From NCBI RefSeq assembly GCF_003259175.1, contig NZ_QGOK01000036.1, positions 1 to 37,533 on the forward strand: a stretch of DNA of 37,533 bases. The letters run 5' to 3'. The translations under genes and the position numbers were made by a program. Source of the DNA: Marinomonas shanghaiensis (GTDB lineage Bacteria; Pseudomonadota; Gammaproteobacteria; Pseudomonadales; Marinomonadaceae). This document shows, piece after piece, positions 15,216-24,126 of the stretch; the first letter of the stretch is position 1, and every line of letters begins with the position of its first letter. Below the pieces are notes generated by a model that did not search any database, was not told the DNA's origin, and saw only the letters and a list, made by a program, of their open reading frames with translations.

Positions 15216-16112
15216 ATGCCGAATACTGCAAAACGCATTACCCCTGAATATGAAATTGTCGAGGACAACGAAACCATTCGATATCTAGAGCATGGTTACC
15301 CATGCGACCTGATACGATGGCATGCCCATGATGACTACGAACTGCATTTCATTGTCGCCACATCAGGTAAGGTGTTTGTAGGAGACTACATTGGTAACTA
15401 TTCCCCTGGACAGCTTATTTTAACCGGTCCTAGATTGCCTCATAATTGGATCTGTCAACATGACCAAGAAGACGTCCAGCTCAGGGACATGGTCATTCGT
15501 TTCGACCATGAATCGTTTTCTAATGGTATGAAAATCATACCGGAACTTGCTGAAATTTTACCTATGCTAGCCAGGGCCAAATCAGGCATTGAATTTTTTG
15601 ATCAAGACTACGAATACCTAAGAAGTATCTTTCAAAAAGTACGCGATTCTAGCGGCCTATCAAGACTCATTCTGGCATTACCCTTGCTGCAAAAATTGGC
15701 TCAGAGTCGCACTTACCGATTACTATCAACTGTGCAGATCGATTTGAAATCAAATGAAACATTGCAGCGTAAAATCAACACTGTGGTGGATTATGTCTCA
15801 CAAAATTATAGCCAAGACATCACACTTTCTAGCGTGGCGAATTTGATCGGTATGTCAGACAGCCATTTCTCACGCTTCTTTAAAAAGGCCACAGGCAATC
15901 GTTTTATCGAGTTTGTGAATCGTGTTCGAGTCAGTCGTGCTTGCAGTTTGCTTACCGAAACAGACCAACAAATTGCCACCATTTGCTTTCAAGTTGGTTT
16001 TAACAATGTCGCCAACTTCAATCGTCGATTTCATGAGCTGAAAGGGGTCACTCCAAGAGATTTCCGCACACAGAGCAATATACATATTGAAGGTATCGCC
16101 CCTGTTTCCTAA
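15216..16112 (+). CDS. mtlR: AraC-family transcriptional regulator of polyol use
   Basis: A 298-residue activator. The N-terminal cupin-type sensing domain includes RWHAHDDYELHFIVATSG (about 33-50). The C-terminal double helix-turn-helix runs from about 185, with ITLSSVANLIGMSDSHFSRFFKKATG as the first helix-turn-helix and IATICFQVGFNNVANFNRRFHELKGVTPRDFR as the AraC signature. Its place between mtlD and the xylulokinase gene, and its family (MtlR of Pseudomonas fluorescens is AraC-type), suggest that it activates both transcripts. Targets are inferred. GAGAAGA precedes the ATG. Confidence 0.85.
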   Translation: MPNTAKRITPEYEIVEDNETIRYLEHGYPCDLIRWHAHDDYELHFIVATSGKVFVGDYIGNYSPGQLILTGPRLPHNWICQHDQEDVQLRDMVIRFDHESFSNGMKIIPELAEILPMLARAKSGIEFFDQDYEYLRSIFQKVRDSSGLSRLILALPLLQKLAQSRTYRLLSTVQIDLKSNETLQRKINTVVDYVSQNYSQDITLSSVANLIGMSDSHFSRFFKKATGNRFIEFVNRVRVSRACSLLTETDQQIATICFQVGFNNVANFNRRFHELKGVTPRDFRTQSNIHIEGIAPVS

Positions 16113-16131
16113 TAGGGTTAGCCTGTTAATC

Positions 16132-16167
16132 AATGCGCCGCAAAAACTGTCCTGACCGCGGCGCATT
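16132..16167. terminator. Convergent terminator between mtlR and xylB
   Basis: A 10-bp stem, AATGCGCCGC/GCGGCGCATT, around a 16-nt loop, lying between two genes that converge. The flanks are A/T-rich but there is no long T-run on either strand, so efficiency is uncertain. Confidence 0.6.
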
Positions 16168-16171
16168 AATA

Positions 16172-17662
16172 CTAAACAGACAAAGCCGCTAGCTTCTCGT
16201 TTAGGCTTTTTGTTGCATGGTAAAGAGATTGGTATAAAGCATACTTGTCACGGTAATAAGACGCTAAAGCCGCTTCAGGTTCATGCACTTGCAACGTTTC
16301 AGGCATGGTGCAATATTGCATAATCAAAGATTCGATATCGCTTCCTTGGCTTTGTTGCTCGCCCAATAGAGCCAAGCGCGCCGCCCCCAAACCGGGTCCA
16401 ACATCGCCACCATCACGGTAAATAAGTCGCTTATTTAACACACTGGCGATCATTTGACGCCACAAAGCCGAACGAGCACCACCACCAATTAAAGAAAGGT
16501 CATCCACCACACTGCCAGCACTATTCAGGGCATTTTGACAATCCAGCAAAGAAAAAGCGACCCCCTCCAACACCGCCAATGTCATCTCCTCGACCTTAGT
16601 TGTGTTGGTCAAACCAACGAACTGGCCATTGGCTTGCGGATCATTATGCGGCGTACGTTCACCACTAAGATACGGCAAAAACAATACATTAGTACGCTGC
16701 AAATCACTGTCTTCCAGCGCATCTAACAACTCGACCACCGTTTTATCCACCAGCTTCGCGAACCAAGCAAGAGAGTTGGCAGCACTCAATGTCACGCCCA
16801 TTTGGTGCCAACGATTTGGTAAAGCATGACAAAAAGCATGTACCGTATTTTGCGGATTGGCTTTGTGAGACTCACTGACCGTAAAATAGACACCAGAAGT
16901 CCCCAATGAAATAAACCCTTGGCCGGGATTTGTCACTCCCATACCAACGGCTCCGGCCGCGTTATCACCTGCGCCAGCCACTAATGGTAACAAAGGAAGA
17001 TCCAGTTGCAGTGCCACTTTCTCAGACAACACACCAACCACATCACAACCTTCGTATACCCTTGGCATATTGGCTTGCGTTAACCCCGTTGCAGCCAGAA
17101 GCGCATCATCCCACTGGCGTGTTTGAGGGTTTAACCAAAGTGTACCCGCCGCATCAGAACAATCCGATGACATAAAACCAGTCAATCGATACGCCAAATA
17201 ATCTTTAGGCAATAATACATACGCCAGCTGGGCAAATATATCCGGCTCATTCTCCTGTACCCAGCGTATTTTCGGTGCAGTAAAACCAGGCATAGCAAGA
17301 TTTCCAGATCGTTCAATTAAGTCAGGAAACTCTGCCATCAACGCTTGGCATTGCGCTTGACTACGACCATCGTTCCACAAAATACAAGGGCGCAACACTT
17401 CGCCTTGACTGTTTAGTAAAGTGGCACCATGCATTTGACCTGACAGACCAATGGCCTTTAATTTACTTAAGTCCAAACGTTGCTGTAATTGCTGAATGAC
17501 ATCAATAAAAGCCAGCCACCAAGATTCAGGATCTTGCTCTGACCACATTGCATGGGGACTATCCACCGCCAGCGCGACAGATTCTTGCACCAACACATTA
17601 CCTTTATCGTCTATGACGACACCTTTTAACCCTGAGGTTCCAAGATCAAGACCTAAATACAT
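16172..17662 (-). CDS. xylB: Xylulokinase (FGGY family)
   Basis: A 496-residue FGGY sugar kinase that phosphorylates D-xylulose to xylulose 5-phosphate. It starts MYLGLDLGTSGLKGVVIDDKG (phosphate 1 motif). SGQMHGATLL (residues 78-87) and CILWNDGRSQAQ are the XylB substrate-binding signatures. LPLVAGAGDNAAGAVG and LSLIGGGARSALWRQMIA (FGGY C-terminal signature) follow. The ATG at 17662 is chosen over in-frame ATGs at 17680 and 17716 because it gives the family N terminus and has GAAGAG upstream. It corresponds to mtlY of the Pseudomonas fluorescens mtl cluster. No fructokinase (mtlZ) gene is present, so fructose from mannitol would need a kinase encoded elsewhere. Confidence 0.92.
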   Translation of the reverse strand: MYLGLDLGTSGLKGVVIDDKGNVLVQESVALAVDSPHAMWSEQDPESWWLAFIDVIQQLQQRLDLSKLKAIGLSGQMHGATLLNSQGEVLRPCILWNDGRSQAQCQALMAEFPDLIERSGNLAMPGFTAPKIRWVQENEPDIFAQLAYVLLPKDYLAYRLTGFMSSDCSDAAGTLWLNPQTRQWDDALLAATGLTQANMPRVYEGCDVVGVLSEKVALQLDLPLLPLVAGAGDNAAGAVGMGVTNPGQGFISLGTSGVYFTVSESHKANPQNTVHAFCHALPNRWHQMGVTLSAANSLAWFAKLVDKTVVELLDALEDSDLQRTNVLFLPYLSGERTPHNDPQANGQFVGLTNTTKVEEMTLAVLEGVAFSLLDCQNALNSAGSVVDDLSLIGGGARSALWRQMIASVLNKRLIYRDGGDVGPGLGAARLALLGEQQSQGSDIESLIMQYCTMPETLQVHEPEAALASYYRDKYALYQSLYHATKSLNEKLAALSV

Positions 17663-17924
17663 TTTGTTACTCTTCTTCATCGAAAGTAGTGTTTTGTTTT
17701 TGTTTTTGTATGGCATGCTAAACCATCCAAGGTATGTACTTCATACTCGAAATAATCGTGAAAAGAGTCAATAAAATTATGCAAATTGGCATTTTTAGTA
17801 CATATAGAGAATAAAAATCGTTAGTTTCTTGCGTCACCAACACCATGAAATACAGATATTAATCACAGACTAAAACCCGTGATTAAACAGTATCTTCACC
17901 ATACAAAGTTTAGAAGTGAACCCC

Positions 17925-20900
17925 ATGCCCTTGCCCTTGTTAAATGATTTTTTTATTACCCAAGCAGACAGCCCTCACCTCGTCATGGGTGACTATAACT
18001 ACTTGCTTGTCATACTTTCGATGTTTCTTGCTACCGTAGCGTCTTTTTTTGCACTGCATTTTGCTTCAGTCGCACAACATATTGTTATCAAAAAATACAA
18101 GAACATCGCGCTCATTTCAGGCTCATTTATCATGGCTGGTGGCATATGGAGTATGCATTTTGTCGGCATGTTGGCTTTCAATATGGGACACAGTATTTCC
18201 TATGATCCATTACTGACTTCTATTTCTCTGCTGCCCGCTATTTTAGCGTCCTACGCGACATTAAAACGCTTAATAAGAAGCAACTTGAGTATTTGGCAAT
18301 TACTCGTAAATGGTCTTTTTGTTGGTGGTGGTATTGGTGCTATGCATTATATCGGCATGGCCGCGATGAAGATGGATGTAGAATTAAAATATGATCCATC
18401 ATGGTTCTTATTGTCTCTTTTTATTGCAGTCGCTCTGGCCTTTGTTGCCCTATCAACCCACTATTATGTGAAAAAAATTTGGACTGGTTTAAATCAAACC
18501 TGGGTTAGCTGTATTAGTGCGTTAATTATGGGCGCGGCCATTTCCGGTATGCACTACGCTGGTATGGCTGGGGCGAGGTTTCTGTCTACTGACGAAACAG
18601 AAATGTCGCACTTGCACCATACCACCGATAGCTACTTGTCATTGGTGGTTGCCATCATAACGCTGCTGTTATCTATTTTGGCTGCGAATATTGCGTCTCA
18701 GTTACGCTATCGCCAATTGTTGCTGGAAAAAACAGCCAGCGAAGTTAGATTAAAAACAACCCTAGACACCGCAGTCGATGGCATCATTACCATTGATAGC
18801 GATGGCGTAGTCAAAGAATTTAATAAGGCGGCAACGGTTATTTTTGGTTGGCAAGAGCATGAAATCATTGACCAGCATTTCGGTGTTCTCTTCCCAGATC
18901 AATACAGTGATGAATTTAAGGGCTTTTTAGCCAAATTTCGTGACACTGGTGAAGCAAGCATCGCTGGTACGGAAAGAGAAATACAGGCAAAAAATAAAAA
19001 TGGTCATGTTTTTCCAATTAGGCTTGGTGTCGGTAGAGTTGATATTCCTGACAGTGGCACATTATTTGTTGGTTTTATCACCGATATTTCAACGCGAAAA
19101 TCACTAGAAGAAACAATCAAAAAAAGTGAAAAACAATACAGCTCTTTAATCAAAAACATTCCCGGCGCCTCTTTTCGTTGTTTGATGGATAAACACTGGA
19201 GCACTCTCTTCGTTAGTGATGCGATATACGATGTTGCTGGTTGGAGTCCTACTGAGTTTTATGACAAAACCATCTCCTTTAGCGCACTGATTCATCCCGA
19301 AGATGTAGAAGCTATTTCTCTTATCATGGACAACGCCCTTAGAGAACGAAAAAATCACAAACTAGAGTATCGCTTAAAACACAAACAAGGCCACTATGTT
19401 TGGGTACTTGAAAATGGCTCTATTATCTATAATGACGAAGGCATTCCAGAGTGGATTGATGGCGTGATTTTAGACATTTCACAGCGTGTTGAAATGGAGA
19501 ACGAACTGCGCCAGGCAAAAGCAAAAGCTGAAGCATCCGCTGAGAGCAAAGCGTCATTCTTAGCGAACATGAGCCATGAAATCCGAACGCCAATGAATGC
19601 TATCATTGGATTTTCTGATATTTTGTTAGAATCAGAGACCTGTGCCGATAATAAAAAGCATCTGGCCATTATTAGTAAATCCGCTCGGTCTTTGTTACAT
19701 CTTCTCAATGACATACTCGACAGCGCGAAGTTAGAAAAAAATAAACTAGAGCTAGACCTACGTCCTTTTGTACTAGCACATGCCATCGATAATGTTATCT
19801 CAACCTTATGGCTACAAGCGAAAAGCAAAGGATTAGAGCTGATTTTTTACATAGAACCTAACCTGGCAAACGCTTATTTGGGGGCTGAAGAGAGAATTCG
19901 CCAAGTTCTGATGAACATTGTAGGGAACGCCATTAAATTCACTGAAAAAGGATATGTGAAATTAACCGTATCAAAACGCCCAGATAATCAAATCCGTTTC
20001 TCTGTCAAAGACAGCGGAATTGGTATTCCCTCAGAACGGCTCAGCCATATTTTTGATCCCTTTACGCAAGCTGACGCGTCCATGAGTCGCCGTTTTGGTG
20101 GTACAGGCTTAGGCACCAGCATCTCAAAACAGCTGGTCACCCTCATGGGTGGCAAAATTGACGTATCTAGTGAGGTGGGGGTAGGGAGTTGCTTTTATTT
20201 TGACCTCCCCCTAGCTGAGGCTGCACCACCAACAGCACAATCACAAGTTCAACGAGCGACCATCTCACCTAAAAGAGTCCTCTTAGCCGATGATGTTGAA
20301 CAAAATCTCACACTCCTGACCATTTTACTAAAAAAATATGGTCACGCTATTTTCACGGCTAAAGACGGTATGGATGCCATTGAACAATACAAAACGATAC
20401 AACCAGACATCATTTTGATGGATATTCAGATGCCGAATATGGATGGCCTAACCGCCACCCAAATCATTCGCAGTTATGAAAAAGAGAATCAGCTAAAACA
20501 CACGCCTATTATTGCCCTAACCGCAAATGTGTTAATCGAGGATAAATTAGACGCGAAACAGGCAGGTATGGATGGCTTTGCAAATAAACCAATAGACATT
20601 GATAGCTTAATAATTGAGATGGCGAGAGTTCTAGGTGAAACACCATTGCATTTAGATCAAAATACGATGGTTCTTCCTTCCCCTTATCGCCAGCACATCA
20701 ACATGGATAAGGGCTTGTCCCTTTGGAACGACATTCCACTCTACCTTGATGAACTATCTAAATTTGCTCACACCCACACCAATCTAGTGGATCGCCTCAC
20801 TGCATATATTACCAAACAACAATATGCAGAAGCTTACGCTTTAGCACATGCCGTAAAGGGAGCGGCAGGCAATCTCGCACTTTTGAATATTGCTGGCTGT

Positions 20901-21290
20901 ATGACCAATATAGAGCACACGGTACAAATGAAAGACCATGCGCAAGCGTTAAACGAAATCCAGTGTTTAGCCTCTGCATTAACGTATTTTTTTGAAGAAT
21001 TACAATGGCTGATAGAGAAACACTCGGGGCATTTAGAAGTGCATGACACACCCCAAGACGGTGAACTTTCTACGACAGAATTAATAGCTCTGATTGAAGG
21101 CCTTATTCTGTCAGCAGAATCAGGAGAAGTAGACGATGAGAATACAAATTTACTTATTCATAACGTCACTCAAGATGTAAAGACCCAAGCTATCGCAGTA
21201 AGCAAAGCATTTTCGAACTTTGAATTCGATAACGCCATCAACCATCTTATCTCTTTAAAGAACTTGATCGCACAGGAGAAATCGAAATGA
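17925..21290 (+). CDS. MHYT-PAS-PAS hybrid histidine kinase with receiver and Hpt domains
   Basis: An 1121-residue membrane sensor kinase. Seven hydrophobic segments (about 25-260) carry the three MHYT motifs SMHFVGM, AMHYIGM and GMHYAGM, thought to bind metal and sense a gas. Two PAS domains follow (about 275-390 and 405-520). HisKA has His551 in SHEIRTPMN. The ATPase domain shows NIVGNAIKFT, DSGIGIP and GGTGLGTSISKQL, where T replaces the usual L. A receiver has Asp833 (MDIQMP) and Lys888, and an Hpt domain has His975 (HAVKGAAGN). A phosphorelay to an outside partner is expected. The ATG at 17925 is taken; a GTG at 17916 would add three residues. The stop overlaps the start of the HD-GYP regulator, its likely target. 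Confidence 0.92.
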   Translation: MPLPLLNDFFITQADSPHLVMGDYNYLLVILSMFLATVASFFALHFASVAQHIVIKKYKNIALISGSFIMAGGIWSMHFVGMLAFNMGHSISYDPLLTSISLLPAILASYATLKRLIRSNLSIWQLLVNGLFVGGGIGAMHYIGMAAMKMDVELKYDPSWFLLSLFIAVALAFVALSTHYYVKKIWTGLNQTWVSCISALIMGAAISGMHYAGMAGARFLSTDETEMSHLHHTTDSYLSLVVAIITLLLSILAANIASQLRYRQLLLEKTASEVRLKTTLDTAVDGIITIDSDGVVKEFNKAATVIFGWQEHEIIDQHFGVLFPDQYSDEFKGFLAKFRDTGEASIAGTEREIQAKNKNGHVFPIRLGVGRVDIPDSGTLFVGFITDISTRKSLEETIKKSEKQYSSLIKNIPGASFRCLMDKHWSTLFVSDAIYDVAGWSPTEFYDKTISFSALIHPEDVEAISLIMDNALRERKNHKLEYRLKHKQGHYVWVLENGSIIYNDEGIPEWIDGVILDISQRVEMENELRQAKAKAEASAESKASFLANMSHEIRTPMNAIIGFSDILLESETCADNKKHLAIISKSARSLLHLLNDILDSAKLEKNKLELDLRPFVLAHAIDNVISTLWLQAKSKGLELIFYIEPNLANAYLGAEERIRQVLMNIVGNAIKFTEKGYVKLTVSKRPDNQIRFSVKDSGIGIPSERLSHIFDPFTQADASMSRRFGGTGLGTSISKQLVTLMGGKIDVSSEVGVGSCFYFDLPLAEAAPPTAQSQVQRATISPKRVLLADDVEQNLTLLTILLKKYGHAIFTAKDGMDAIEQYKTIQPDIILMDIQMPNMDGLTATQIIRSYEKENQLKHTPIIALTANVLIEDKLDAKQAGMDGFANKPIDIDSLIIEMARVLGETPLHLDQNTMVLPSPYRQHINMDKGLSLWNDIPLYLDELSKFAHTHTNLVDRLTAYITKQQYAEAYALAHAVKGAAGNLALLNIAGCMTNIEHTVQMKDHAQALNEIQCLASALTYFFEELQWLIEKHSGHLEVHDTPQDGELSTTELIALIEGLILSAESGEVDDENTNLLIHNVTQDVKTQAIAVSKAFSNFEFDNAINHLISLKNLIAQEKSK

Positions 21291-22282
21291 GAATTGGAAA
21301 CAAGCCAGCCCCTAGAATCCTTTTGGTAGATGATGAACCATCAAACTTAAGGGTATTAAGACAAGTATTACAAGCGGCCCGATATCGTTTGTCTTTTGCT
21401 TTATCCGGCCAAGATGCTTTAAAACTTGTCGAAAAAGAGTCTATTGACCTCATTCTACTCGACATTATGATGCCAGACATGACTGGGCTAGATGTCTGTG
21501 CTCAACTCAAACAAAACCCAGCCACCGCGAACATTCCAGTCATCTTTGTCACCGCCCTTAAAGACAGCGTCGATGAAGCGAAAGGCTTTGAATTAGGTGC
21601 AGTGGACTATATCGTCAAACCCATAGTGCCTGCGGTTGTCCTCGCACGCGTTAAAACACACTTATCTTTGATAAGAGCCGATGAGTTGCACAATACACAT
21701 ATCGATTTGATTCAAAGACTGGGCCGAGCAGCCGAATACAAAGACAATGAAACAGGCATGCATGTTCAGCGAATGAGTCGGTTCGCCAAAGTAATCGCAT
21801 TAGCGTACGGTTTTTGTGAAGAGTCAGCAGACGACCTTATGATGGCAGCGCCTATGCACGACATAGGAAAAATAGGCATTGCAGACAATATTTTGCTTAA
21901 ACCGGGTAAGCTTACTGAAGAGGAGTATGAGATTATGAAAACACACGCCGAAATAGGCGGTGAAATCCTGTCTAACCCAAGCTCGTATCTTATCGAACTC
22001 GCACATTCAGTGGCAATGACACATCACGAGAAGTGGGATGGAACGGGTTATCCACACGGTTTATCCGGCGAAAATATCCCTATCGAAGGCCGCATTGTGG
22101 CTTTGGTCGATGTGTTTGACGCGCTGACCAGTGCACGCCCTTATAAAAAAGCATGGCCTGTTGAAGAAGCGATGAATTACATCAAAGAACAAAGTGGTAA
22201 GCATTTTGATCCTGCTCTTGTACCATTGCTCCAACAAGAATTACCGAGATTACTCAATATTCAAAAGCAATTTGCAGAATAG
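21287..22282 (+). CDS. Response regulator with HD-GYP cyclic-di-GMP phosphodiesterase domain
   Basis: A 331-residue two-domain regulator. The receiver domain (about 10-125) has the acidic pair DD at 15-16, phosphoacceptor Asp59 (LLDIMMPDM) and Lys111. The HD-GYP domain (about 140-325) has the metal-binding pair His191-Asp192 in MHDIGKIG and the intact HHEKWDGTGYP motif (246-256), so it should hydrolyse cyclic-di-GMP. Its ATG overlaps the kinase stop (ATGA), indicating translational coupling and a dedicated kinase-regulator pair. Output is predicted to be a drop in cyclic-di-GMP, affecting motility or attachment. The input signal is unknown. Confidence 0.93.
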   Translation: MRIGNKPAPRILLVDDEPSNLRVLRQVLQAARYRLSFALSGQDALKLVEKESIDLILLDIMMPDMTGLDVCAQLKQNPATANIPVIFVTALKDSVDEAKGFELGAVDYIVKPIVPAVVLARVKTHLSLIRADELHNTHIDLIQRLGRAAEYKDNETGMHVQRMSRFAKVIALAYGFCEESADDLMMAAPMHDIGKIGIADNILLKPGKLTEEEYEIMKTHAEIGGEILSNPSSYLIELAHSVAMTHHEKWDGTGYPHGLSGENIPIEGRIVALVDVFDALTSARPYKKAWPVEEAMNYIKEQSGKHFDPALVPLLQQELPRLLNIQKQFAE

Positions 22283-22407
22283 CCGAACGGTAAAATCATT
22301 ATTAGCTCGACCATTGAAAAGCAAAAATTAGACATTACTGATAAGCTACTCACGCAGGCTGTCTGCAATCACTCTTTATGAACTGTCTATTTTTTATGGA
22401 AAGCTTT

Positions 22408-23325
22408 ATGACTTCGCTTTACGATATTATTCATTCAACACTGCAAACCCAAGACGTCGTCATGAAACAGCAGGATATCGGTGTTTTGCGAGTATCGGGC
22501 TTGGATGCAAAGAAATTTCTACAAGGTCAAACAACCTGCGATCTCAACAAACTCTCCCAAACGAATGGCCTATATGGTGCAATATGCAGTATCAAAGGGC
22601 GCATTATCAGCAATTTTTACCTTGTTCAGCGCAACGACGATGTACTCATGCTGATGACTAAGGACCTTGTCGAAAAAACCTTGTTACATTTAAAAAAGTA
22701 CGCGGTATTTTTTAAGACTGAGTTGATCAATGAGCAGGATAATTATGCCGTTTATACAAAGCTATCGGCAAAAAGCACAGAAGTACTCGCCCCTGAGCAA
22801 GCCACTCTTTTTACAGTAGATCAAAAGAACGACATTGCGACCCTAACTATTAGCCATGAGCCATTATTGGTTCAATGGCTTATTAGCTCACAAGATAACA
22901 CGGCGATAGCCGAAAAAAATCAAGATTTAGCTCCGTTAGCAATACTCAACGCTCGCCCTCTTATCAATCTTGAACAAAGTGAAACAATTTTGCCTCAATG
23001 GCTCAATATGCAAAGCACTGCTGGTATTAGCTTCACTAAAGGCTGCTATACGGGACAAGAAATCGTTGCGCGTATGCAATATAAAGGCAAGTCGAAAAAG
23101 CAACTGGCATTAGTCACTTGGCAAGGCCACATCGACACAACAAAAGACATTGTCGATGAGCAAGGAAAGAGCGTAGGTCAAGTGTTCTCTTCTACACAGA
23201 TTAAAGACACATATTATGCTCAAATTATTTTGAATGTTGAACCAAACGAAGTAGAGCAACTGCTTTTGGACAATAAAGAAATAATCTTACTTCCACTTCC
23301 CTACGCCCTTGATAGCAAAAAATAG
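22408..23325 (+). CDS. ygfZ: tRNA-modifying/Fe-S repair protein YgfZ
   Basis: A 305-residue folate-binding protein related to the aminomethyltransferase GcvT. It helps the repair or assembly of certain Fe-S enzymes, including MiaB. The family signature KGCYTGQEIVARMQYKG is present near residues 211-227, with its conserved Cys. The N-terminal part shows LRVSGLDAKKFLQGQTTCD, also typical. The start is uncertain: ATGs at 22378, 22396 and 22408 are in frame, and 22408 (MTSLYD) has GGAAAG at fair spacing. Convergent with ung, with a shared terminator between them. Confidence 0.9.
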   Translation: MTSLYDIIHSTLQTQDVVMKQQDIGVLRVSGLDAKKFLQGQTTCDLNKLSQTNGLYGAICSIKGRIISNFYLVQRNDDVLMLMTKDLVEKTLLHLKKYAVFFKTELINEQDNYAVYTKLSAKSTEVLAPEQATLFTVDQKNDIATLTISHEPLLVQWLISSQDNTAIAEKNQDLAPLAILNARPLINLEQSETILPQWLNMQSTAGISFTKGCYTGQEIVARMQYKGKSKKQLALVTWQGHIDTTKDIVDEQGKSVGQVFSSTQIKDTYYAQIILNVEPNEVEQLLLDNKEIILLPLPYALDSKK

Positions 23326-23342
23326 TTGCGATTGTGGCAACG

Positions 23343-23370
23343 TTTTATAGCGTCAATCGACGCTATAAAA
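23343..23370. terminator. Bidirectional terminator between ygfZ and ung
   Basis: A perfect 12-bp stem, TTTTATAGCGTC/GACGCTATAAAA, around AATC, between convergent genes. The A/T ends of the stem supply T-runs in both directions. Confidence 0.8.
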
Positions 23371-23375
23371 CCCGC

Positions 23376-24098
23376 TTAAAAAAGCAAACCGATCTGTGCA
23401 TCAAACTCGACATTGCGAGTGCTTACTATTGGCGAAAGAGCCCACTCGATGGGACTCTTACCCTGACTCATTAAGTATTCATTGGCTTTAGAAAAATGTT
23501 GGCACCCTAAAAAACCACGATACACAGACAAGGGCGATGGATGCACACTTTCTAGCACACAATGTTTATCACGATCGATATGACGACCTTTTTTCTGTGC
23601 GTAAGCACCCCACAACATAAACACGACGCCCTGATGCTCGCCGTTAATCTGTTCAATAATTTTATCCGTGAAGATTTCCCAACCTTTATTTTGATGAGAA
23701 CCCGCTTTGCTTGCTTCCACGGTCAACACGCTATTCAATAACAACACGCCCTGTTCCGCCCATTGCTCCAAAAAACCGTGCTGGGCAGGGGGAATGCCCA
23801 AGTCCATCTCAAGCTCTTTATAAATATTCACCAATGACGGCGGCACTTTGATATTGGGTTTTACCGAAAAAGAAAGACCATGTGCTTGATTCTCCCCGTG
23901 ATATGGGTCTTGACCAAGAATCACGACTCGCACGTGTTCAAATGGGGTTTTATTTAAGGCTGTAAAACGATCCGCTTCAGGCGGATAAATCACTTTCCCC
24001 TGCTCTCGCTCAGAAGCAAGAAACTGCTGTAAAGCCTGCATGTAGTCTTTATTAAATTCGTCAGCCAATCGTGTTTGCCAACTTGAAATTAACGTCAT
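23376..24098 (-). CDS. ung: Uracil-DNA glycosylase (family 1)
   Basis: A 240-residue DNA repair enzyme that removes uracil from DNA. The catalytic motif GQDPYHG (residues 62-68, Asp64) and the minor-groove loop HPSPLS near 186-191 are intact. SFSVKPNIKVPPSL and LLLNSVLTVE are typical of the family. Length is usual. It lies 28 bases after the upstream kinase-like gene on the same strand and is probably co-transcribed with it. Confidence 0.95.
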   Translation of the reverse strand: MTLISSWQTRLADEFNKDYMQALQQFLASEREQGKVIYPPEADRFTALNKTPFEHVRVVILGQDPYHGENQAHGLSFSVKPNIKVPPSLVNIYKELEMDLGIPPAQHGFLEQWAEQGVLLLNSVLTVEASKAGSHQNKGWEIFTDKIIEQINGEHQGVVFMLWGAYAQKKGRHIDRDKHCVLESVHPSPLSVYRGFLGCQHFSKANEYLMSQGKSPIEWALSPIVSTRNVEFDAQIGLLF

Positions 24099-24126
24099 AT
24101 TTTATTCTTACCCTATAAAAAGGTTA

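Noticed and set aside
15148..15288. 46-codon ORF (MAYKADKQPSYICQ...) upstream of and overlapping mtlR
   Set aside because: GGAG precedes it at usable spacing, but it overlaps the mtlR start out of frame, has no recognisable family and no attenuator-like hairpin behind it. A leader peptide cannot be excluded.
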